Assembly (NCBI RefSeq): GCF_900112025.1
Contig: NZ_FOKL01000004.1
Coordinates: 383,344 to 447,343 of the forward strand
DNA length: 64,000 nucleotides
Direction: 5' to 3'
Source: Janthinobacterium sp. 344
Lineage (GTDB): Bacteria; Pseudomonadota; Gammaproteobacteria; Burkholderiales; Burkholderiaceae_D
Both the position numbers and the translations under genes were made by a program. The notes under the pieces are model-generated. The model was not told the DNA's origin, searched no databases, and was given only the letters and a program-made list of their open reading frames with translations. Of this stretch, positions 17,024 through 25,668 are shown one piece after another (within the stretch, counting starts at the first letter, position 1; every line of letters starts with the position of its first letter).

Positions 17024-17425
17024 CTAGCGGCGCCTGAACAGCGCCGCCGCATCCACCAGCGCCGCGACCGCCACGCCGGCCGTGTAGGCGATCAGGTCGA
17101 CCCAGCCGAAGTGCGACCCCAGTACCAGGTGCCCCAGCGGATGGGCGCGCAGCGCAACGAGCCAGGGCGCCTGGAGCAGCTGGCTGAACTCGACGCCAAA
17201 GCAGATCAGCAAGGACCACAGGGTCAGCTGCCAGGTGCGCATGCGCGTGGCGATGGCGCCCAGCGCAAAGACGATCATCATGGCCCACAGGGCGTCGCCC
17301 GGATATTTACCCAAGGCAGCAGGAAGATACTGGGGATAGGCGCGCGAGGCCAGGCCCAGCGCGATGACAGCCACGGTCGCGCCCACCTGCAGCAGGCGGC
17401 GGCGTTCAGGTTTTACCAGGAACAT
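17024..17425 (-). CDS. DUF2809-like membrane protein
   Basis: A 133-residue protein with about four membrane helices. Features are ALGLASRAYPQYLPAALGKY, then GDALWAMMIVFALGA near residue 45, ICFGVEFSQLLQAPW in the middle and a C-terminal helix ending in FRRR. The GDALWA/VEFSQL pattern matches small integral membrane proteins annotated DUF2809, of unknown function. Starts at GTG 17443 or further upstream are possible; ATG 17425 is used here, with weak ribosome-binding support. It converges on the M16 gene with six bases between. Confidence 0.7.
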   Translation of the reverse strand: MFLVKPERRRLLQVGATVAVIALGLASRAYPQYLPAALGKYPGDALWAMMIVFALGAIATRMRTWQLTLWSLLICFGVEFSQLLQAPWLVALRAHPLGHLVLGSHFGWVDLIAYTAGVAVAALVDAAALFRRR

Positions 17426-17538
17426 ATTTCCATTCACAGACACGATGCTGGCCGAACCATTGCGGCCTGCATTTATTGTATGGCGATATTGTACTGCTCC
17501 TGCCGGGCCCGCCTGGCGCATATTTCGTCAAAGCAAGT

Positions 17539-18444
17539 TCAATCGAGCTTCACCTGTTCCGCCAAGAAATCAAGCAAGGCGCGCACGCGCAGCGGCAAAT
17601 GACCGCCCTGCCCCACGTAGACGGCGTGCACGTCTTCGCTGTCGCCCGGATTGCAGTCTTCCAGCACGGCCTGCAAGCGGCCGGCCGCGATATCGGCGCG
17701 CACCTGGAAGGCGGCCAGGCGCGCCAGTCCCAGTCCCGCCAGCGCCAGTTGCCGCAAGGCTTCGCCGTCGCTGGCCTGCGCATTGCCCGTGACGGGCACA
17801 ACGATGTCGCCACCGGCCTGGCGCAGCGGCCAGCCCGAGCGCGAACGCGCGTAATTGGCGTCCAGCAGGTTGTGCGAGGCCAGCTCGGCCGGCAGCAGCG
17901 GCGTGCCGCGCCGCGCCAGGTAAGACGGCGCCGCCACGATCAGCATGCGCGTCCGGCCCAGCTTGCGCGCCATCAGGCTCGAACTGGCCAGGGGACCGGC
18001 CCGCACGGCCACGTCCGCGCGCTGCTCGAGGATATCGACGACGGTATCGGTGAGCACGATGTCGAGCGTCACCTCGGGATTGCGTTCCAGGAACAGCGGC
18101 GCCAGCGGCAACAAAAAATGCTGGCCGAACGGCACGTTCGCATTCACCCTGATCTTGCCGCGCGGGACATCCTGCACGCCCGCGCAGCGTTCGGCCTCGT
18201 CCAGCGCCGCCAGCACCTGCACGCCCCGTTCATACAGGCCGCAGCCTTCGGCCGTCAGCTGCAGCTGGCGCGTGGAACGGTTCAGCAGGCGCGCGCCCAG
18301 GCGCCGCTCCAGCCGCGACACCAGCTTGCTGACGGCCGACGGCGTTATGCCGCAGGCGCGCGCGGCCGCTGAAAAGCCGCCCAGTTCGATAACCCTGACA
18401 AAAATTTCCAGCTCGCCCGAGCGGTTGACGTCGACTCTGCCCAT
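17539..18444 (-). CDS. LysR-family transcriptional regulator
   Basis: A 301-residue LysR protein. The N-terminal winged helix-turn-helix (FVRVIELGGFSAAARACGIT, then SAVSKLVSRLERRLGARLL) is followed from about residue 90 by the periplasmic-binding-like effector domain. Wording such as SGELEIFVRV and LNRSTRQLQLTAEG places it in the DsdC/CrgA-like branch common in beta-proteobacteria. It is divergent from the SGNH hydrolase gene across 97 bases, which makes that gene the best candidate target. The effector is unknown. Confidence 0.93.
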   Translation of the reverse strand: MGRVDVNRSGELEIFVRVIELGGFSAAARACGITPSAVSKLVSRLERRLGARLLNRSTRQLQLTAEGCGLYERGVQVLAALDEAERCAGVQDVPRGKIRVNANVPFGQHFLLPLAPLFLERNPEVTLDIVLTDTVVDILEQRADVAVRAGPLASSSLMARKLGRTRMLIVAAPSYLARRGTPLLPAELASHNLLDANYARSRSGWPLRQAGGDIVVPVTGNAQASDGEALRQLALAGLGLARLAAFQVRADIAAGRLQAVLEDCNPGDSEDVHAVYVGQGGHLPLRVRALLDFLAEQVKLD

Positions 18445-18541
18445 TGTGAATTCAACTCATAAATGTTCTTCTCTATGACAGTCTAGTGCATAAAAGGCAG
18501 GAACGGCATCATGGCGCATCCCCTTGACGGAGCCTGACACC

Positions 18542-19834
18542 ATGACTTCCCTGCCTGCCTTCCCCGCCAGCGCCGCGCTGGCCCTGAGCTTATCCCTGAG
18601 CTTATCCCTGAGCAGCGCCCCCGCCAGCGCGGCCGATGCCGTGGCCCGGCCTCCCGCCGCCTGGCTGGCCAGCTGGACGGCCAGTCCGCAAGCCGTATGG
18701 GGCAGCGACTTTGTGCTTCCAGCCAACGTGCCGGCCGTGCTGCACGGGCAGACCGTGCGCCAGGTGGCGCGCGTCAGCGTGGGCGGCCGGCGCGTGCGCA
18801 TCGTGCTGTCGAATGCGTATGGCAAGTTGCCGCTGCGCATAGGCGCGGCCAGCGTGGCCCTGGCCGCTTCCGGTTCGGCCATCGAAGCGGGTAGCCTGCG
18901 CACGCTGACGTTTGCCGGCCAGCCATCGGCCACAGTGGCGCCGGGCGCGCCCCTGATCAGCGATCCCGTCACGCTCAGCGTGCCGGACCTGGCGCGGCTG
19001 GCGGTGAGCATGTACGTGCCGCACCGTACGCCGGCCACCACCTTTCACTGGGATGGGCGCGAGACGGCGTGGCTGGCGCCGCAGGACCAGACGCGCGCCA
19101 TGCGCATCGATGACGCGCCCGGCGTGCAGACCACCACGGCGCGCATCTTGCTCAGTGCCATCGAGGTGGAGGCGGCGCCGGCGGCCCAAGCGGTGGCCAT
19201 CCTCGGCGACTCGATCACCGACGGCGCCAGCGCCAGCCTGGGACAAGATACGCGCTGGCCCGACGTGCTGGCCGAACGACTGGCGCCGCACGGCGTGGCC
19301 GTGCTCAATGCGGGCATTTCCGGTGGACGGCTGTTGTCCGACGGCATGGGAGAGAACGCCCTGGCGCGCTTCGAGCGCGACGTCTTGCATCAACCGGGCG
19401 TGCGCGCGGTGATTGTCCTGATCGGCATCAACGATATCAGCTGGCCCGGCACGGCGTTCGCGCGGCAGGAAAAGCGGCCCACGCTGGAAGCGCTGAAGGC
19501 CGGCTACGCCCAGCTGATCGCCCAGGCGCGCAGCCGTGGCGTGCGCGTGATCGGCGCCACCCTGACGCCGTTCGGCGGAGCCCTGCCGGGCACGCCGCTG
19601 GACGACTATTACCAAGAGGAAAAAGATGCGCTGCGCCAGCAGCTCAATGCGTGGATACGCGGCAGCGGCAGCTATGATGCGGTGCTGGACTTCGACGCCT
19701 GGGCGCGCGATCCGGCCCATCCGCAGCGCCTGCTGCCCGCCTACGACTCGGGCGACCACCTGCACCCGGGCGACGCGGGCAACCGGGCGCTGGCGGAAGG
19801 CATAGACCTGTCCCTACTGTTGCCAGCGCGGTAG
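18542..19834 (+). CDS. Secreted SGNH/GDSL hydrolase
   Basis: A 430-residue exported esterase-type hydrolase. The signal peptide (residues 1-30) contains a run of alternating Leu-Ser coded by a 12-base tandem repeat. After a beta-rich N-terminal domain (35-210), the SGNH domain begins at VAILGDSITDG with catalytic Ser224, then GISGGRLL (block II), GINDI (block III) and DHLHPGD (block V Asp/His). Such enzymes often deacetylate or de-esterify polysaccharides; the substrate here is unknown. ATG 18542 is chosen because GGAG lies nine bases upstream. It is divergent from a LysR gene and is followed by a large palindromic element. Confidence 0.88.
   Translation: MTSLPAFPASAALALSLSLSLSLSSAPASAADAVARPPAAWLASWTASPQAVWGSDFVLPANVPAVLHGQTVRQVARVSVGGRRVRIVLSNAYGKLPLRIGAASVALAASGSAIEAGSLRTLTFAGQPSATVAPGAPLISDPVTLSVPDLARLAVSMYVPHRTPATTFHWDGRETAWLAPQDQTRAMRIDDAPGVQTTTARILLSAIEVEAAPAAQAVAILGDSITDGASASLGQDTRWPDVLAERLAPHGVAVLNAGISGGRLLSDGMGENALARFERDVLHQPGVRAVIVLIGINDISWPGTAFARQEKRPTLEALKAGYAQLIAQARSRGVRVIGATLTPFGGALPGTPLDDYYQEEKDALRQQLNAWIRGSGSYDAVLDFDAWARDPAHPQRLLPAYDSGDHLHPGDAGNRALAEGIDLSLLLPAR
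18582..18613 (+). repeat. 12-bp tandem repeat within a signal peptide
   Basis: The unit ccctgagcttat occurs 2.7 times in perfect tandem. It encodes the Leu-Ser run of the hydrolase signal peptide. A unit is four codons, so copy-number change would alter hydrophobic length without a frameshift. Confidence 0.85.
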
Positions 19835-19850
19835 CCGTAACTGACCTTAC

Positions 19851-19997
19851 AACGCCGAACAAAACCGTAGCGAGCGGAAGGAAGGCTCGGCGCCCCCGTT
19901 GGCTCGAGAAGCGCAACTGTACGAAGGTACGGGGGCGCCGAGCCAGTGAGCATCGCAGGCCGCAAATTACGACGCGCAGTAGGTTTTGATAGGCGTT
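19851..19997. repeat. 147-bp nested inverted-repeat element (REP/BIME-like)
   Basis: Perfect 16-bp inner arms at 19884-19899 and 19929-19944 (GGCTCGGCGCCCCCGT and its complement) enclose a 29-base loop that can itself pair weakly. The outer ends also pair imperfectly: AACGCC-4-AAAACC near 19851 and GGTTTTG-GGCGTT near 19997. The right side is longer than the left. It fills the space between the convergent SGNH hydrolase gene and cysK. The form suggests an interspersed extragenic palindrome or a small mobile-derived element, and it may also end transcription from both sides. There is no T-run, so it is not a classic intrinsic terminator. Confidence 0.7.
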
Positions 19998-19998
19998 C

Positions 19999-20931
19999 CT
20001 AGTCGCCCAGGCCCGCGTACAAGGCCGTGCTCAGGTAGCGTTCGCCGAACGACGGAATGATGGTGACGATGGTCTTGCCCGCGTTTTCCGGACGGCGCGC
20101 CACTTGCAGCGCGGCCCACAGGGCGGCGCCCGACGAGATGCCCACCAGCAAGCCTTCATCGCTGGCGGCCAGGCGCGCCGTGGCGAACGCGTCGTCGTTC
20201 TTGACGCAAATGATGTCATCGTAGATCGCCGTGTTCAGGATCTGCGGCACGAAACCGGCGCCGATGCCCTGGATCGGGTGCGGCCCCTTGGTGCCCTTCG
20301 ACAGCATCGGCGACGCTTCCGGTTCCACGGCGATCACTTGCAGGCCGGGCTTGCGCTCCTTCAGCACTTCGCCGATGCCGGTGATCGTGCCGCCCGTGCC
20401 CACGCCGGCGACGACGATGTCGACCTGGCCATCCGTGTCGCGCCAGATTTCCTCGGCCGTCGTGGCGCGGTGGATGGCGGGATTGGCGGGATTATTGAAT
20501 TGCTGCAGCATCAGGTAGCGCGGATCGGCCGCCACCAGTTCCTCGGCCTTGCGGATGGCGCCCAGCATGCCTTCGCTGCCCGGCGTGAGCACCAGCTCGG
20601 CGCCGTAGGCGCGCAGCAGGATGCGCCGCTCGCGGCTCATGGTGTCGGGCATGACGAGGGTGCAGCGGTAGCCGCGCGCGGCACAGACCATGGCCAGCGC
20701 GATGCCCGTGTTGCCGCTGGTGGGCTCGACGATGACGGTGTCGGCATGGATCTTACCGGCGCTTTCCGCGGCGACGATCATGGACAGGCCGATGCGATCC
20801 TTGACGCTGTGCGCGGGATTGTAGAATTCGAGTTTGGCCAGGATGGTGGCAGTGCAGCCGGCGGCGATGCGGTTGATGCGCACCAGCGGAGTGTTGCCGA
20901 TCAGTTCAGTGACGTCGTTGGCGATGTTCAT
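19999..20931 (-). CDS. cysK: Cysteine synthase A (O-acetylserine sulfhydrylase)
   Basis: Makes cysteine from O-acetylserine and sulfide using pyridoxal phosphate. It is 310 residues, the normal size. The cofactor lysine lies in [11 protein letters not shown] near residue 43, the substrate loop is [10 protein letters not shown] near 70, and [10 protein letters not shown] binds the phosphate near 175. The wording fits CysK rather than CysM. ATG 20931 is the family start; an upstream in-frame extension to 21015 only reads through a hairpin. The gene lies 88 bases after the FKBP gene on the same strand, with a strong dyad between them. Confidence 0.95.
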   Translation of the reverse strand: MNIANDVTELIGNTPLVRINRIAAGCTATILAKLEFYNPAHSVKDRIGLSMIVAAESAGKIHADTVIVEPTSGNTGIALAMVCAARGYRCTLVMPDTMSRERRILLRAYGAELVLTPGSEGMLGAIRKAEELVAADPRYLMLQQFNNPANPAIHRATTAEEIWRDTDGQVDIVVAGVGTGGTITGIGEVLKERKPGLQVIAVEPEASPMLSKGTKGPHPIQGIGAGFVPQILNTAIYDDIICVKNDDAFATARLAASDEGLLVGISSGAALWAALQVARRPENAGKTIVTIIPSFGERYLSTALYAGLGD

Positions 20932-20975
20932 GGGTGTGGTCTCCACAGCAATTACAGGAGAACCCAGTCTACCGC

Positions 20976-21013
20976 GTTTTACCAGCGGCGCGCAGCGGCG
21001 CCGCTGGTAAAAC
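20976..21013. terminator. 15-bp perfect hairpin between the FKBP gene and cysK
   Basis: Arms at 20976-20990 and 20999-21013 (GTTTTACCAGCGGCG and complement) with an eight-base loop. It starts seven bases past the FKBP stop. There is no U-run after it on either strand, so termination, mRNA protection or leader structure for cysK are all possible. Confidence 0.5.
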
Positions 21014-21019
21014 AAGCCA

Positions 21020-21484
21020 TTACTTCACGTCCAGCAGTTCCACGTCGAAGATCAGTGCCGAGTTCGGTGGAATATCGCCATTGCCGGCGCCACGCGGGCC
21101 ATACGCCAGTTCGCCTGGAATGATCAGGGTGCGCTTGCCGCCCACTTTCATGCCGGCCACGCCCTGGTCCCAGCCCTTGATGACCATGCCCTTGCCCAGC
21201 TGGAAGTCGAACGGGCCACGGCCGACGGAGCTGTCGAACTGCTTGCCGCGCGAATTCTTCGCCAGCGGACGGTACAGCCAACCCGTGTAGTGCACGGTGA
21301 CGGTATTGCCGGCGGACGCTTCCTTGCCCGTGCCGACCTTGTTGTCGATCAAGATCAATTTATCGGCGACAGGGCCTGGGCTCATCGATACGGCGGAGGC
21401 GGGAACAGGGGCTGGCGCCTGTGCCTGCGCCAGCGACGCGGCGACGGAGCAGATCAGGGCAAACAAAACGGAGCTACGCGTCAT
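21020..21484 (-). CDS. FKBP-type peptidyl-prolyl isomerase, exported
   Basis: A 154-residue protein with a signal peptide ([21 protein letters not shown]) and one FKBP domain from about residue 45: [52 protein letters not shown] and [11 protein letters not shown]. These include the usual active-site Tyr, Phe, Asp, Val/Ile, Trp and Tyr positions. It should speed proline isomerisation during folding of periplasmic proteins. The start at ATG 21484 gives a clean signal peptide. Confidence 0.92.
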   Translation of the reverse strand: MTRSSVLFALICSVAASLAQAQAPAPVPASAVSMSPGPVADKLILIDNKVGTGKEASAGNTVTVHYTGWLYRPLAKNSRGKQFDSSVGRGPFDFQLGKGMVIKGWDQGVAGMKVGGKRTLIIPGELAYGPRGAGNGDIPPNSALIFDVELLDVK

Positions 21485-21545
21485 GATGTATTCTTTCAGT
21501 GAGTTTCGGTGAGATCCCTGCGCGTCAACATGGCAGGGCACGCCA

Positions 21546-22103
21546 ATGATAGCAAACCGCCGCTACGATAGGAAAAACTTGTCACCCGGTTCACACTTTC
21601 CACGCTTGTTCTACGCCCTGTGGCCCGATGCGGCCACGCGGGCGGCCCTGGCCGCCTGGCAAGCCAGCCTCGGCGGCAAACCCACGCGCCCGGACAAGCT
21701 GCACCTGACCCTGGCCTTCCTGGGCCAGCGCCCGGCCAGCGAATTGCCCGCCCTGCTGGCGCTGCTGGAGCAGCTGCCGGCGCGCGCCATGCCCCTGGAA
21801 TTTGACCACGTCAGCCATTTCCCCCGGCTGGCCATCGCCTGGGCCGCCCTGGCACAGCCATCGCCCGCCCTGCTGGCATTGCGCGGCGCCTGCATGCGGG
21901 CGCTGGCGCAGCAAGGCCTGGCGCCCCGCTTCGAGCACGACCGCTACACGCCGCACGTGACCCTGGCGCGCCAGGCGCCACCGCCACCAGCGCCGGCAAC
22001 AGCGCGGCCCGCCATCGTCTGGCAAGCCAGCGAACTGGTGCTGGTGGAATCGTTCAAGAGCAGCGGCGACTACCGCATCGTGGCAAGCCGCCGTCTGACT
22101 TAA
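21546..22103 (+). CDS. thpR: RNA 2',3'-cyclic phosphodiesterase (2H family)
   Basis: A 185-residue member of the 2H phosphoesterase family that opens 2',3'-cyclic phosphates on RNA and can show 2'-5' RNA ligase activity. The two catalytic motifs are HLTL (near residue 52) and HVTL (near 138), and the FYALWPD start is typical. A Pro/Ala stretch near 145-155 is a linker-like loop. AGGG lies upstream of ATG 21546. The 3' end overlaps tcdA by four bases on the opposite strand. Confidence 0.92.
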   Translation: MIANRRYDRKNLSPGSHFPRLFYALWPDAATRAALAAWQASLGGKPTRPDKLHLTLAFLGQRPASELPALLALLEQLPARAMPLEFDHVSHFPRLAIAWAALAQPSPALLALRGACMRALAQQGLAPRFEHDRYTPHVTLARQAPPPPAPATARPAIVWQASELVLVESFKSSGDYRIVASRRLT

Positions 22104-22942
22104 GCCGCTGCCGGCACGGCGGCAGGTTTTTCCTGGCGCAAGCTTTTCAGCGCATGCGCGGCCGCCACCATGCCGAAGCTGGCCGTCACCACCACGCTGG
22201 AGCCGAAGCCGGCGCAATTGAGGCCCGTCACGCCGGTGGCCGTGCCATCGATGGCGCATGCTTGCGCGCTCTCGGGCGTGCTCAACGGTTCCATGGAAAA
22301 CACGGCATCGACATTGAATTTGTTTTTCACGCCACGGGGAAAGCCATATTCGGTACGCAACAGTTTGCGCACACGCTTGAGCAGCGGCTCCTGTTCCGTT
22401 TTCGACAGGTCGCGCACGGCGATGAGCGTCGGGTCCGTCTGGCCGCCCGCGCTGCCGATGGTCAGCATGGGAATGTTGCGCGCGCGGCAATATGCGATCA
22501 CGGCCGCCTTCGCCTTGGCATTGTCGATGGCGTCGATCAAATAATCGAAATCACGCCCGCCCAGCAATTCTTCCAGGTTGTCGGGAGCAATAAAATCTTC
22601 GACCTGCGTGACCTGGCAAAACGGGTTGATCAGTTCGATGCGTTCCGCCAGGGCCGTGATCTTGGCCTTGCCGATGGTGTCGCTCATGGCCTGGATCTGG
22701 CGATTGATGTTCGATTCGGCAACATTGTCCAGATCGATCAGGGTCAGGTGGCCCACGGCGCTGCGCGCCAGCGCTTCGACGATCCAGGAACCGACGCCGC
22801 CCACGCCGATCACACACACATGGGCGGCGCGGAAACGTTCCAGCGCGGGGGCGCCGTACAGGCGGGCAATGCCGCCGAAACGCCGCTCAAAATCGATCTC
22901 GGTCAAGTCCGTGGAAATTAGTTCATTGGTGGAGGTATGCAT
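22100..22942 (-). CDS. tcdA: tRNA threonylcarbamoyladenosine dehydratase
   Basis: An E1/ThiF-like enzyme that uses ATP to cyclise t6A37 of tRNA to ct6A. It is 280 residues long. The nucleotide fold shows CVIGVGGVGSWIVEALARS near residue 43, with LIDLDNVAESNINRQ after it, and DYLIDAIDNAKAK near 132. FERRFGG near the start is a family marker. The predicted dehydratase works on the product of the t6A pathway, of which Sua5 is encoded about 6.5 kb away in this window. It is divergent from the PdxH fusion gene. Confidence 0.95.
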   Translation of the reverse strand: MHTSTNELISTDLTEIDFERRFGGIARLYGAPALERFRAAHVCVIGVGGVGSWIVEALARSAVGHLTLIDLDNVAESNINRQIQAMSDTIGKAKITALAERIELINPFCQVTQVEDFIAPDNLEELLGGRDFDYLIDAIDNAKAKAAVIAYCRARNIPMLTIGSAGGQTDPTLIAVRDLSKTEQEPLLKRVRKLLRTEYGFPRGVKNKFNVDAVFSMEPLSTPESAQACAIDGTATGVTGLNCAGFGSSVVVTASFGMVAAAHALKSLRQEKPAAVPAAA

Positions 22943-23055
22943 GCCGCCATTTTAACGGACACTGCGCTGGCGGATATTCTAAAATAGCCGAATAGACACA
23001 GCGACAAGGTTCGATTGTCGCCGCGCCCCAACACCGCCCACCATGAGAACACGCC

Positions 23056-24279
23056 ATGACTACCCCTCTGTTCGACTCCGTTCCCGGCTTTGACCAGCCA
23101 ATCGCCGTGCTCAAGCATTGCCACGACAAGATCCGCAAGCAATTGACGACCCTGCAAAACCTGCTGGGCCACCTGGCGCAGCACGGCAATACGGACGACG
23201 CGCGGCAGGCGGCCCAGGCAGTATTAAAATATTTCGACAAGGCCGCCCACCTGCACCATGACGATGAAGAGCAGGACCTGATGCCCATGCTGCAGGCCAC
23301 CGCCACGGGGGCGGACGCGGCGCTGCTGGCGACGCTGGTGCCGGAGATCCTCGCCGACCACCAGCGCATGGACCAGGCCTGGCTGACCCTGCGCCCGGAG
23401 CTGGACGCTATCGCGGCGGGCACGGGCACGCAGCTGTCGGCCGAGGGCGTGGCCAGCTATGTGGCCGCCTACCAGGCGCACATGAGCAAGGAAGAGGGGC
23501 AGCTGGCGCCGATGGCCAAGCGCCTGTTCAGCGCGCAGCAGATGGAACAGCTGGGCACTGCCATGCAGCGGCGCCGCGGCATCGCGCCCGAGGCCGCCGC
23601 AGCGCCCGCGCCCACGTCCGCCGTGCCCGTGCATGACGCCGCCAGCCTGGCCGCCATGCGCATCGACTACGTGCAAAGGCTGTTATCCGAGCAAGACGTG
23701 CAGCGCGACCCCATCGCGCAATTTGAAACCTGGTTCGACGAGGCCCTCAAGGCGCAAGTCAGCGAACCGAACGCCATGGGCCTGTCGACCGTCAGCGCGG
23801 ACGGCAAACCCAGCTCGCGCATCGTGCTGATCAAGCAATTCGACGAACGGGGCTTCACCTGGTACACGAACTACCACAGCGACAAGGGCCGGCAGCTGGA
23901 GCAGAACCCGCACGCGGCCCTGCTGTTCTTCTGGCGCGAGCTGGAGCGGCAGGTGCGCATCGAAGGCACGGTGGTGAAAACCACGGCCGCGGAGAGCGAC
24001 GAGTATTTCAATGTGCGCCCCGTGCAAAGCCGGCTGTCGGCGATTGCCTCGCAACAAAGTGCCCCGATCGCCAACCGCGCCGCGCTGGAAAGCAACTATG
24101 AAGCCGTGGCCGCCGCCATCGGCGACGCCCCGCCGCCGCGCCCGGAACACTGGGGCGGCTACCGTTTGCAACCGGAACGCATCGAGTTCTGGCAGGGACG
24201 CCGCTCGCGTTTCCACGACCGCATCGTCTACACGCGCGGGGCGGACGGGCAATGGAGCATGCAACGCTTGCAACCGTGA
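23056..24279 (+). CDS. pdxH: Hemerythrin domain-pyridoxamine 5'-phosphate oxidase fusion
   Basis: A 407-residue two-domain protein. Residues about 15-155 form a hemerythrin-like four-helix domain with candidate diiron ligands His23, His65/67/68, Glu71/72, His102, His142 and Glu146. A Pro/Ala linker follows (156-195). Residues 198-407 are a complete PdxH: FETWFDEAL, EPNAMGLSTV, SSRIVLIKQFD, RPVQSRLSAIASQQS, PEHWGGYRLQP and SRFHDRIVYTR. PdxH oxidises pyridoxamine or pyridoxine phosphate to pyridoxal phosphate using FMN and oxygen. The frame is open throughout, so this is one polypeptide. A hemerythrin domain that binds oxygen or iron could supply or sense oxygen for the oxidase, which is inference. 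Stand-alone PdxH proteins are about 210 residues. Confidence 0.93.
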   Translation: MTTPLFDSVPGFDQPIAVLKHCHDKIRKQLTTLQNLLGHLAQHGNTDDARQAAQAVLKYFDKAAHLHHDDEEQDLMPMLQATATGADAALLATLVPEILADHQRMDQAWLTLRPELDAIAAGTGTQLSAEGVASYVAAYQAHMSKEEGQLAPMAKRLFSAQQMEQLGTAMQRRRGIAPEAAAAPAPTSAVPVHDAASLAAMRIDYVQRLLSEQDVQRDPIAQFETWFDEALKAQVSEPNAMGLSTVSADGKPSSRIVLIKQFDERGFTWYTNYHSDKGRQLEQNPHAALLFFWRELERQVRIEGTVVKTTAAESDEYFNVRPVQSRLSAIASQQSAPIANRAALESNYEAVAAAIGDAPPPRPEHWGGYRLQPERIEFWQGRRSRFHDRIVYTRGADGQWSMQRLQP

Positions 24280-24355
24280 AGACACCGTGCAAAGCAAACT
24301 CGGCAATATAGGTGTAGCCTATAAGGTGTAGTACTTGGATCATTGTTTCTCAATT

Positions 24356-24377
24356 AGCGGCCGCGTCAGCGGCCGCT
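24356..24377 (+). promoter_or_regulatory. GC-rich hairpin just before the cfa ribosome-binding site
   Basis: AGCGGCCGC and its exact complement separated by four bases, ending five bases before GGAGG of cfa. It could end pdxH transcription or modulate cfa translation. No U-run follows. Confidence 0.45.
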
Positions 24378-24392
24378 TCATTGGAGGCCATT

Positions 24393-25634
24393 TTGTTTGT
24401 ACAAAACCAACTCAAGTCCTGGATTGCCGGTATCCGCAGCAAGACCGCCTTGCCGCTGCGCATAGAATTGTGGAACGGCCAGCAGGTTGACCTGTCCAGC
24501 GAAGCGCCCAGAGTCACCATCCGCCTGCCGACCGCCGCCGCGGCCCGCTACCTGCTGAACCCGTCGCTGGCCAATCTGGGTTCGGCCTATGTGGAGGGCA
24601 ATATCGAGGTCAAGGGCAAGGCGATGGACATGATCGCCATCTGCAACGCGCTCGCGCGCAGCACGCTCAAGCCGGAAGGCAAGCTGGCCCGCATCGTGCG
24701 CAGCTTTACGCACGACAAGAGCAAGGACGCCGAAGCCATCCGCTATCACTACGATGTGTCGAATGCGTTCTACGAACAATTCCTCGACCCCGCCCTCGTC
24801 TATTCCTGCGCCTATTTTGAACATGGCGATGAAACACTGGCGCAGGCGCAAGTCAAGAAGATCGACCATATCCTGAAGAAAATCCAGTTGCAGCCAGGCC
24901 AGACCCTGCTCGACATCGGCTGCGGCTGGGGCGCGCTGGTCATCCGTGCGGCGCAGCAATACGGCGCCCGCTGCGTGGGCGTGACCCTGTCGGAAAACCA
25001 GTATGCGCTGGCGCGCGAGCGCGTGGCCGCCGCCGGCCTGGAACACCTGATCGAGATCCGCCTGCAGGACTACCGCGACGTCACGGGCCAGTTCGACCGT
25101 ATCACCAGCGTGGGCATGTTCGAACATGTGGGCCTGAAACATTTACCCGCGTATTTCGGCATCATCAACAAACTGCTGGCGCCGGACGGCATGGCCATGA
25201 ACCACGGCATCACCTCCACCGACCCGGACAATGGCGAAACGCCGTATGGCGGCGGCGAATTCATCGAAAAATACGTGTTTCCGCACGGCGAACTGGCACA
25301 CATCGGCAATGTATTGAAAACCATGCAGCAAGGGGGGCTGGAAGTGCTGGACGTGGAAAACCTGCGCCGCCACTATGCGCGCACGTGCGCCCTGTGGACG
25401 GAAAACTTCGAAACCAACGCCGAGCAGATCCGTCCGCTGGCGGGCGAGCGGCGCTTCCGCATCTGGCACGTCTACCTGGCCGGCTGCGCCTACGCCTTCG
25501 AACAGGATTTGATCAGCCTGTACCAGATCGTCTGCGTGAAGGCGGGGCGGCGCTCGTCCACCCTGCCATGGTCGCGCAACTACATGTATGAGAACAGCGT
25601 GAACCCGGCACCAGCGCCGGTGCTGCCGGCTTGA
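24393..25634 (+). CDS. cfa: Cyclopropane-fatty-acyl-phospholipid synthase family protein
   Basis: A 413-residue methyltransferase that adds a methylene bridge from S-adenosylmethionine to unsaturated phospholipid acyl chains. The N-terminal lipid-binding region (1-110) is followed by YHYDVSNAFYEQFLDP near 125, the SAM motif LLDIGCGWGALV near 172, then SVGMFEHVG and a C-terminal ARTCALW region. The start is a TTG at 24393 with GGAGG five bases upstream. The in-frame TTG at 24381 overlaps that site and is unlikely. These enzymes help membranes resist stationary-phase and acid stress. Confidence 0.92.
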   Translation: MFVQNQLKSWIAGIRSKTALPLRIELWNGQQVDLSSEAPRVTIRLPTAAAARYLLNPSLANLGSAYVEGNIEVKGKAMDMIAICNALARSTLKPEGKLARIVRSFTHDKSKDAEAIRYHYDVSNAFYEQFLDPALVYSCAYFEHGDETLAQAQVKKIDHILKKIQLQPGQTLLDIGCGWGALVIRAAQQYGARCVGVTLSENQYALARERVAAAGLEHLIEIRLQDYRDVTGQFDRITSVGMFEHVGLKHLPAYFGIINKLLAPDGMAMNHGITSTDPDNGETPYGGGEFIEKYVFPHGELAHIGNVLKTMQQGGLEVLDVENLRRHYARTCALWTENFETNAEQIRPLAGERRFRIWHVYLAGCAYAFEQDLISLYQIVCVKAGRRSSTLPWSRNYMYENSVNPAPAPVLPA

Positions 25635-25668
25635 ACAGTTGCAGGCGCCCGGCACACCGCCGGGCGTG

